The translations under genes and the position numbers were made by a program. The notes below the pieces were generated by a model. That model was not told where the DNA came from. It saw only the letters and a list, made by a program, of their open reading frames with translations, and did not search any database. DNA of 64,000 nucleotides from Zopfochytrium polystomum. Taxonomy: Eukaryota > Chytridiomycota > Chytridiomycetes > Chytridiales > Chytridiaceae. Of the stretch, positions 56,121 through 64,000 are shown one piece after another. Numbering within the stretch: the stretch's first letter is position 1; each line of letters begins with the position of its first letter. The DNA is taken from contig JAIVFJ010000075.1 of assembly GCA_025765615.1 (NCBI GenBank), positions 214,438 through 278,437 of the forward strand, written 5' to 3'.

Positions 56121-57313
56121 ATGGGGTCCCGAGACAGGATGGCCGAAATGCGATCGGCCACGAGACCGACAGAGGCAAGCATCGTTTTTTTGCGGTGATC
56201 CGATAACCCGATCCTCTCCACACAGGGGCTTCGCTACCCTCCCGCTGCTGTAACCTCCGATGATGCTTCTCCCGATGGCTACTCGCGCGGTCCAGACAGG
56301 TACAACTCCCGATCCCACAACTACAACAACGGATACGACGACGATCCACCTCGCAGGAACGATCGTGGCCAGTCACGGGATCCAGGAAACGACAGGTACG
56401 GAAGCCGTTCGCAGAGTCGCGATCGACGGTACGATGACAATGGTGGCCCGCAACGGGGCGACGACCGATATGGAGATGATCGGGGACGCAGGGACTATTC
56501 CGGTGGTCAGGGAAACTACGCAGACCGTAGCAGGAGTGTCGCCCGCAACGGCGGTGGCGGCTATGACGAAGACCCCCGGCGCGGAGGACCGCCTCCTCGG
56601 AGCCAGTCTCAAAATAGGCGGCGGGACTACGGGGATGGCGGCGATAACGCTGGCAACAGAGGCCCGAATAACGTTGGCGATGGGGGCGGATATCGGCCTC
56701 GTGGTGCGACGGCCAGGATGGACAGCGACAGCGATGCCGGCTCGTTCAACATGGCACGGGACTCGCCATCGGAGCCACTCGTCGACCGCAAGCCCGTCAA
56801 CCGCACCGGCGGCCGCCCAAATCCCCGACCCACCAACGCCCAGCCCCCAGCAAACGGCGGTGAGACCACCGGCGAAGCCGGCGATACTCTGTCAAGCTTC
56901 TTGGCGCAGGTTGGCGAGATCCAGCAGGACGTATCCCGCTTGGAGCAGAACATGCAGCAAATCCGCAACATTCAGTCGCGGATACTGGGCTCGACGATGG
57001 CCGACGAAGCCGCGAACCTGAATCGCCAGCTGGACCGCCTCAACGACGAGACCTCGGGCCTGCTCCAGAGCTGTCGCAAGCGTCTCAAGCAACTGAGCGT
57101 CGCGACCGCCAACATGAAGCCGTCGAACGAGAAGCACACCAGGAAGCTTCAGCAAAGCTCTGTCGCCAAGAGACTGCTGGAGGTTGCGGACGAGTTTCAG
57201 AAAATCCAGGCGAGTTTCAAACAGCGGTACAAACAACGCATGGCGCGTGAAATCAAGAACGGTAAACGCTTCGCTATTGACTTTTCAGCTCCACTGGGGT
57301 TCACTGACATTCA

Positions 57314-57344
<31 letters not shown>

Positions 57345-57911
57345 AACCGTCTCAGCCCGACCGGATGCCACACCCGCCGAAATTGAACGCGCTCTCGACT
57401 CCAACATCGGCTCTGCATTTTCTCAGCAGCTCTTGTCGTCACGCAACGCTCAGTCCCGGCGGGTCCTTCAGGAAGTGCAGACACGCCAAGAAGCCCTCGT
57501 CAAGCTGGAACAGTCGATGACGGAGCTGGTTGCGTTGTTCCAAGAAATGCAGGCACTGCTGGAGGTGCAGCAGGAAGTCATCAATGAAGTTGAAGTTCAT
57601 GTCGAGACAACGGTCCAGCACCTCGAAGATGGCTCCAAGGGTAACCTTGTCACATTGTGGTTACTTCCTAGACGTCTAACCCTCACTTCCAGAAATGACC
57701 CGGGCGGTCGCGTCGGCCAAGAGCGCGCGGAAAAGCAAATGGTATATCTTGGTGATTGTGCTGGTTCTGCTCGTTATCGCTGCTATTGTCACCTACATTT
57801 ATGTAAGTAATTTATTCGTACGATTGCATTCACATTCCACTTCCACGACACTGAGCTTCTGACCGATGGCCTCTCGCATAATAGGTTATTAAACCCATGT
57901 TGTCCAAGTGA
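56121..57911 (+). CDS. SSO1: Plasma-membrane-type syntaxin (Qa-SNARE), SSO1/STX1 family
   Basis: The five-exon model is 56121..56174, 56226..57261, 57356..57640, 57693..57802, 57885..57911, giving 503 residues. Intron 1 starts GC (GCAAGC), a GC-AG intron; the others are GT-AG. Residues 1-215 are an unusual disordered Arg/Gly/Tyr/Asp-rich region. From about 255 come Habc helices (LAQVGEIQQDVSRLEQNMQQ; SVAKRLLEVADEFQKIQASF), then the family signature RPDATPAEIE. The SNARE motif lies at about 405-465 and includes ALVKLEQSMTELVALFQEM and LLEVQQEVINEVEVHVETT, with the zero-layer Gln in LLEVQ. After SAKSARKSKW comes one C-terminal transmembrane helix (YILVIVLVLLVIAAIVTYIY) and a tail VIKPMLSK. Such proteins pair with SNAP-25- and VAMP-type SNAREs to drive exocytic fusion. 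Usual length is about 290, so about 200 residues are extra. The symbol denotes the family; another Qa subtype is possible but less likely. Confidence 0.9.
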
Positions 57912-58445
57912 GGTGTTGGTCCTGCATCGATACTTGGTGCATGTTTCTTCTCGTTCTTTTTTTTTTCACACCAGTAGCTCAAAGACCTTGCCATTTTATG
58001 TTTGAAATAACTTGGAAACAAGTTGGTTTGAATTTGTTTGAAAGTAAGAAACAAGCGGGGTCGAAGTACTTCTCAAAGGTATTTCAAAGTTGGCGTCAGT
58101 CAATCGGAAGGGCATAAATTGATAGTACGCTGGCTTTCACACTGTGGGTTGCCCCACACCAGGCTGTCTCCCGCTGACTGCCTGACTGCCAGTCTCCGTC
58201 GATCCGCACACCCCGCCGCCGCCGCCAACGCCTCCGCCGTCGCTGCCGCCAGTCGCAGCCGCAGCAGCAGTAGACTCAAAGCTAATAAGGAGGGGAAACG
58301 CTATATACACGCACCCTCCCTACACGAGGGGAGGACAACCAAAACATACAAAAAAAAACGAAGGGGAGGGGAAAGTCGGGCGAAGAAGGATGCCGGGGGC
58401 AGGATGTAAAGCTTTCAGCCTCCCCCCACTGAAAACAGGAGTAAA
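57912..58445. other. 3' flank of the syntaxin gene
   Basis: No confident gene. A-rich and GCC-rich short tracts. Confidence 0.4.
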
Positions 58446-58826
58446 TCACAACGGCGCCAGACGAAAAAGAAAAGACGTAAAAAAATTGGACTCTTCCCCG
58501 AGGGGTATGAAGCGAGTTGGTGGATGGCCTGGGTGGTCGCCGAGAGGCGGCGCATGACGCCTGGCGCAGCAAGTTGAGCAGCTGCTAGCGCACTTTAGGC
58601 CGTCGGTGACGGGCGGCGCCTCGCTGTTCAGCTCGGTAATCGCCGCGGCGGGCGGTGGAGGCGCTGCGGCGGCGGCGGGTGCGGGTATTGGCGCAGATGT
58701 GGTAGCGTTAGGGGTGGGTGCGGTGGCGGCGGCGGCGGCGGCGGCGGAGGGCTTAGGGGGCAAAACAGGGTCCGTGCCCGGGCAGCCGAAGGCATTGCAC
58801 AGAAACACCCATTGTATGATTGTCAC
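58446..58826 (-). CDS. Putative Ala/Pro-rich protein
   Basis: The 126-codon frame starts MTIIQWVFLCNAFGCPGTDP, a possible signal-like or membrane start, followed by a long Ala/Pro/Thr low-complexity stretch and a Cys-rich patch LKCASSCSTCCARRHAP. Its low complexity arises from GCC/GCG repeats, so it may be a chance frame. It overlaps no other candidate. Confidence 0.3.
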   Translation of the reverse strand: MTIIQWVFLCNAFGCPGTDPVLPPKPSAAAAAAATAPTPNATTSAPIPAPAAAAAPPPPAAAITELNSEAPPVTDGLKCASSCSTCCARRHAPPLGDHPGHPPTRFIPLGEESNFFTSFLFRLAPL

Positions 58827-58901
58827 TCAGAGGAAGAAGGGATGGGCAATGGTTGGGTGATAGCCGTTCGTCGTTCGTCGGTGGGTGGCGCAGACAAGTC
58901 T

Positions 58902-59453
58902 CTATTGGGAGGAATTGTCGGGAGCCATTGTCGGGCGACGGGCATATGTGAGATGAGGCTGCCGATCACTTTTCCCAGCCGGGCGAATAAACGGCGAAAC
59001 AGCGCTTCCAGCGTTCTCACGAATCGGTCCCGGATGACATCTTTTTGCCGAGGCTTTAAAAAAAGAAGGTGACAATAGGCTCCTGCCAGCTCTAGTGCTC
59101 GCGGGTACTGCTGTACTGCAACGTGCCGTATTGATCAGGGCATACAGGTAGTGTGGAATAATTTCCGTCACGGTGCCATCAAGAAGCGGTATTTCCACCT
59201 TCATAGATACAGAGCATGTTTGTGGTCCAGTGATTTTCGCCCCCGGTCCAAGTTTTCCGTGAAAGTCCATTATCGCTTGTAGAACCGCGACAACTGCGGC
59301 AATTGTGCGAATGAACTTGGAATTGTCAATGTCTTCAAAAGACTCCTCACATAATAGATCAACGACAATTCCTGTACGTCGGGTAAAATCTTGCAGACCC
59401 TTCCAGCCGAAAGAAATTCCATCCCAAATAGTTAAACGCGATCCACGGAGCAT
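58902..59453 (-). pseudogene. Right-arm counterpart of the 51.2-51.8 kb segment
   Basis: The 183-codon open frame includes FEDIDNSKFIRTIAAVVAVL and KVEIPLLDGTVTEIIPHYLY. The left-arm frame is shorter and shifted (LEDIDNSNSI; TVLETIFTLLLICRD). A hydrophobic region lies around residue 50. It could be part of a real membrane-associated protein that has decayed in the left arm. Family unknown. Confidence 0.4.
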
Positions 59454-60600
59454 TGAGCCGCAAAAAACATAGTCGCAATAATAAATTGGGCCGAGGAGAT
59501 TGAACCACTTTCACTGAATAGCTGGAAATCGGTCAGCTACTTGGCTAATTCTGCCGGTATTCTTACCTTGAGAGAAAATTGCCCTTTCCGCTCCAAGCCT
59601 CTGCCAGACTTCCAGCCAAGGCGTAGGCAGAGATTGTGTAAATACCAGACGCGACTTCGGAGATCGAATAAGATGGCTCTGAAGCCGTCTCATTCAAAAT
59701 CGTGACAACGGAGCAGCATTCGAGCCGTCTCGAAAAAATTAACCGCCAACGGTAGTCCAAATAATTCTCGCAATATCCATAGCTCAATAAGCACAGTTAA
59801 TGAGATCGCACCGATGAGCTTTTGAGCCATCTCGAAAATAGACACCCCCACGGTCCTAATTATACCTGCAAAGTTCGTTGCCCCAAAACCTCGGTTCATG
59901 AGATTGCACCGATGAGGCTTAAGAGCAGTCACGCTTTTGGTCAATGTCGGCCAAGTAGTATGGAGGTCTCACAGGTGCCGGAAATGATCTTCGTACAGTT
60001 GAGAACCGTGCACTGCTGTCAAAGTTTGGAAGATCATGTCCCATTAATAGCAAAGGCGCGGTAACTCCAATAGTCACAGTAATCACGGCGGGGAAACGCC
60101 CAAGAAAACAAAATTTGGAAAGGAAAACATAGTGGGATCAAAGTCTGTCTGTGGGCTTCGATGAGTTGCTCAATGCCTTCAATCGTAATCACTCCACCGA
60201 TGCGCGGAATGCCCCACAATCAGCTCAGCGAGATCATAACAGAGCGACGTCGACGTTGGGAGACAAGTTTCAATCAATCTGAAAGCAGCTCACCAACAGT
60301 CTCCACATCAAAGCTTACCGGAACAGGGGGTCGGCTGCGACACGAATTCCCAAAACTTCCACCAAACTCTTTTTCTTTGCCTAGCGATCCGAAAAGCGAT
60401 AGTACTCCGGCGATTCTTTGCCAGCACATTTCCCTTCTCGACGAGCGAGCTCTTCTTCGAGAGCGGTCCAATGAGAGTTTCACGGTGCCTGTAGGTGCAG
60501 ATCAGATGGGCTCATTTACCAACATCGTTTTCGGTTCGGTTCCACCTGCCCGCTGGCTGGTTCAACAATAACACAAAATCATTTGCGAGGCGGGAGACAG
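59454..60600 (-). pseudogene. Right-arm counterpart of the 50.3-51.2 kb gene segments
   Basis: Shares KSRLVFTQSL, AFPRRD and a CATTGGACCGCTCTC block with the left arm, in reverse order and orientation. Frames are interrupted more often than in the left arm. Confidence 0.4.
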
Positions 60601-60699
60601 ATCTCACACAAAATGGGAATTAGGTGGTGGTGCTGGTCTTCAACCGAGAATGCGCGCTGAGCGGCAACGAGAAAGGACAGCGTCCGTCGTCGAGGCCAT

Positions 60700-60984
60700 C
60701 GCCAACTTGCGCACGAGGTGGAATCACTACCGCCTCGATCCGAGCAGCACAATATTGATGCTACAGTCGCGAGTAACGCTGTGGCAACGATGGCCTGTCT
60801 CGCCGGCGCCCAGCTGGAAGGAGGCTGTCTCGCTGTGTGCTATCGTCTCCCGTTCACCATTCAGGAGACAGCGACCCTTAAAGATGAACTCACGTTAGGA
60901 AGCCTGTTCCACCTGACAACGCTTACGTCCAACCATATCATACTTCGCCGCCCTGCAGCATTTCACGTCCTCTTTCAACTTTAA
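60700..60984 (+). pseudogene. Fragment conserved between arms (right copy)
   Basis: Encodes LAVCYRLPFTIQETATLKDE and LGSLFHLTTLTSNHIILRRP; partner of 49870-50125. No domain recognised. Confidence 0.45.
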
Positions 60985-62240
60985 CTTCACCATCGCGCCC
61001 TCGTTTGCCAGCACAATAACTCAAACGGCGGGTCGAGCACCGAGGGAGTCACGTGACATCATCAGTGTCCAAGTGGTCACTACAAACCTTACAATGTCGC
61101 GCCACTATACCGTGGAACGAATCAGATTAGGAAGTCCATCAGCTTGGCCCACCTTGAAACTTGGAGAACTCTGGGAGAGTGGCCTCGCAGATAGAATAGC
61201 TTTGCTGCGGACGTGACGTCGATCGGGCGACTCGAACTACCGCTCACTAGATCGCTGCCGTAGTCCTCGATTTACTCCTCTGCAAGCTTGCTTAATCCAT
61301 CCGATGGTTCCTCAACGGCCGGTACCCTCTTGGATCCATCTGGCAGGCTTCGGGCTCATCAGTGCGACTCGAACAACCAACCACTCTGCCGTCGGTGCCA
61401 TCGAGTCGGAAAAGTCCTCGATTTCCTTTATCGCTTTACCGCTGGAAAGCTTGCTCGAATCCATTCGACGATTGCTCGACCACTCGTACCTCTTTGGATT
61501 CGTTTTACTGGCTTCGAAGTGAGGGCACATCACCGAAGGTGACGGACGCGGACACTTGCTGAGTCGCCATCAATCAAGCAGTCTCAGATCTGGCCTTAAC
61601 TATCGTCGAGACGACGGGAGACGACGTTCAAGCCGATCCAAGCCCAGCAGCGCTTGCCTCTCGTCCGAACTTTCGCACTTCAACACAGCGTTTGGAAGCT
61701 CTAGGAAACTTTGGGAAAGAGATCCGAGTGCACAACGACCAGTCGTACCGGCTTCAGGCAGTAGACAACAAAGTCAGCTTGTGATGCTGTAGAGAGCAAG
61801 TGAACTGAGAAAACATTCCCGCAGGCTGTAGATCTCGCTTGGAAGGGGCTTGCGGCAACGCCAGGGCGTGTTGGACGAGAACTAAGCGTTGCTAGACGGC
61901 CGCAAGATCACCAAGGTCGATACTATTCACATCGACAGGAGCTGCACTTCTCAAACAAGCAAATTTCTTGTTGGTATCGTCCAAGCACCATCTATTCTTG
62001 TCATCAGACGACGACCCATTTCGGTGAACAGCACACCACTTGACCGCAACGGTGGAAGACTGCGGAAGGACTAATCTTGGGCGACTAGCCAGCGCGTCCG
62101 AGGGTTTCGCATCGAAGATCCACTACTTGGAGGGAAGCAAAGCTGATGATGTTAGTACTGTTGGATGGGCAGCGGGATGGGGGCGGATAGGCGAGAGGGG
62201 TGCTCGTGACTTCTGGACTCTGAAGCCGACGAAGGTGGGG
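60985..62240. other. Diverged inverted-repeat sequence, no gene
   Basis: Loose counterpart of 48.66-49.83 kb. Only short frames. Confidence 0.4.
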
Positions 62241-62490
62241 GTTGGTTGACTTGGAGCTAGGTTGACTTGGGGTTAAGTTTGACTTGGGGGAACGAGCAGG
62301 TGCAACGACTGCAAAGGGAAGGAAAAAAAAAAAAGTTGGAGCGGCTTTCTCAATTGTTGTTTGTACGATTTCGTGTTTTTTGGTGCGCTCGAGCAAGAAA
62401 TGGAGAAACAATAGCAAAAAAACGCAAAGCCTTCGAGCAGAAAAAAAAAATGAAAAAAAAAAACCGGTGAAGAAAGGCAGGGGGGGTTTC

Positions 62491-62500
62491 AGTATATAAA
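62491..62500 (+). promoter_or_regulatory. TATA-like element of CCCH copy g
   Basis: TATATAAAGG about 200 bp before the ATG at 62697, followed by a pyrimidine-rich leader; mirrored in the left arm at 48382. Confidence 0.5.
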
Positions 62501-62696
62501 GGAAGGGGGTCTGGCCCCCACCTCCCCCTCAATTCATCAGTCTCTCTCACTCTACTTCAGTACTCTGCGCCCCCCTCTCCCAAAGCTTCTTCTTCAGAGA
62601 TTCAGTTCTGTAAATCACTCTCGTGCCTTCTCTCAGTCTCTACTCAGTCTCTCACACACACATAAACGCTCTCTTCTGCACTCAATTATCACGACC

Positions 62697-63406
62697 ATGC
62701 TTCTTTTCGCTCTCAAATCTGGATGGAAGGCCGCCGCGGTTGCTCGTCAAGCCGCCCTCGCAACTTCAGCGGTGGCAGTTAAAATCGTCAGGTTACAAAC
62801 TCTTCACATAATGGATCCGTTTCGGCAATACTAATCGGACGCGACATCCCCTCCCCCCCCGCAAAAACAAAACCAAACCAAATCAGTAAGCGAATCTCTG
62901 AGGCGACTGAGCATGGCCTGTCGGCGCGAACCGTCACGCAGTGCGCGGTAGCCATCACAAGCGATCTCCTAGAGGCAGCATCGGCTCTGAGTCTCGAAAA
63001 TCCGCAGGTTCGGCAGTCTTAAAGATCGGCGAGGCCGCAACCAATTACATTGGCCGTTACCTGCCGGTGACTCACACCGTCACGCGAAAACTTCGCCTTT
63101 TCGTCGCCAAGGTCTGCGATTTTAGAACCCTCGAGTCCGATCCACCGTTGGCTTCAAGGGATGAACTCTCCACTACCAACACTACCACCGCCACCGCCAC
63201 CACGGACACCCCGGTCACACCAGCGGCCACCGCCGCCACACCAGTCTCCACCCCAACAACAACAACAACAACGGCCACGTTCGCCGCCATCGCACCAGTC
63301 TCCACTCCACCCACCGACACAAGCAATGAAGCCGAGACGAACGAGTCGAACGTCCTTGAGGCGCTCGCGGCCCGACGAAGACAGGAACTCATCGGTGACA
63401 TCGACG

Positions 63407-63439
<33 letters not shown>

Positions 63440-63991
63440 CACTCAAACGTCGGGGGAGGAGAGTTGGAGGCGGCTTCCGTTGCCTCTCCTGTCATGAGCC
63501 AACATCATTCAAAGGAGGTCCCCGACCACTTCGTGCAGGAGGCACGTCGGCCGGGCATTCGGCGACCGCCTCCGACACACTCTCTTGGTTGGGGATCCCG
63601 CGTTCCCCAACCGCAGCAAGGGAGGATTCAACCTCCTCCACCACAGCTCACAAGCCTCCCCCACCGTCCTGTCCTTTGCCAGTATCGGCATTGGTGCAGC
63701 AAAGTGGGCTGCACTCTATTTCATCCCAGAACGGTTGGTTTCCCTCATTTCCTTTTGAAACTCGTCAACGTTGGATCTCCTAACCATAGTGTTTCGACGT
63801 GAATGTGCGATCAGGATTGCCGATACGGGCCATCCTGCAAGTTTGGGACACGGTGCTCTTCTTCAGGCACCCGTGGGAGTATCCCACCCCTTTCAATCAA
63901 AACCCCCATTTTTTTACAGCAACCCCCAAATCAAAACTCCTATTTTCACCACAACCCTCCTATTTTTAACCACAACCCCCCATTGTTTTTA
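62697..63991 (+). pseudogene. CCCH zinc-finger family copy g (frameshifted twin of copy e)
   Basis: Nearly identical to copy e on the opposite strand, with the same exon 1 (62697..62791), intron and acceptor (exon 2 from 62887). One T is missing near 63010 (GCAGGTTCGG against GCAGGTTTCGG in e), giving a stop 5 codons on. One extra C lies near 63372 and restores the frame. The finger 1 region is the same as in e, including the TGA before finger 2. Two extra bases near 63855 break finger 2. As written it encodes only about 77 residues. Sequence or assembly error is possible, but each change is in a different place. Confidence 0.65.
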
Positions 63992-64000
63992 ACGTGATTC

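Larger units (their letters stand above)
58835..64000. repeat. Right arm of a large imperfect inverted repeat
   Basis: Reverse-complement partner of 46886-52500. See that entry for the block list. The arm runs to the window end. Confidence 0.75.

Noticed and set aside
1..64000. CRISPR arrays, bacterial operons, prophage or rRNA genes
   Set aside because: None seen; spliced genes and microsatellites show the DNA is eukaryotic nuclear.

Overview
This is eukaryotic nuclear DNA: interrupted genes with GT-AG introns of about 45-150 bp, no operons, many microsatellites, and decayed mobile elements. The clearest gene is a plasma-membrane-type syntaxin (SSO1/STX1 family). With SAP-domain and RRM genes, short introns and Ty1/copia remnants, it suggests a fungus, possibly an early-diverging (chytrid-like) one. 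That placement is inference; there is no rRNA or other phylogenetic marker here.

Layout. 0-4 kb: a motif-rich spacer and a degenerate Ty1/copia-like element (gag, protease and pre-integrase pieces); a second gag fragment lies at 16.9-17.5 kb. 4-5 kb: two minus-strand candidate genes and a tandem pair of hairpins. 6-12 kb: three SAP-domain paralogues, one intact (6.4-7.2 kb) and two damaged. 11.6-15 kb: several minus-strand hypothetical genes. 15-34 kb: gene-poor or unresolved sequence with diverged repeats; the best coding candidates are at 23.1, 26.7-27.4 and 32.5-32.7 kb. 34.7-36.4 kb: an RRM gene and a coiled-coil gene, both minus strand. 37.9-38.5 kb: a MULE/FAR1-like remnant. 40-41.7 kb: a five-exon gene for a single-pass membrane protein.

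42.4-64 kb is the most unusual part. It carries at least seven full or partial copies of one gene family encoding CCCH zinc fingers with C-X5-C-X4/5-C-X3-H spacing (Nab2/ZC3H14-like). The best copy is at 47.1-48.2 kb. A cluster of decayed copies lies on its downstream side (42.5-45.5 kb), another decayed copy at about 55 kb, and a near-identical but frameshifted copy in inverted orientation at 62.7-64 kb. The last copy belongs to a long imperfect inverted repeat (about 46.9-52.5 kb against 58.8-64.0 kb). Its outer ~1.8 kb is almost identical between arms while the inner parts are clearly diverged. The syntaxin gene sits intact in the loop.

All intron-exon models are hand-read from splice consensus, reading frame and comparison between paralogues. 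In this composition several frames can look protein-like, so models without a domain or paralogue to support them have low confidence.
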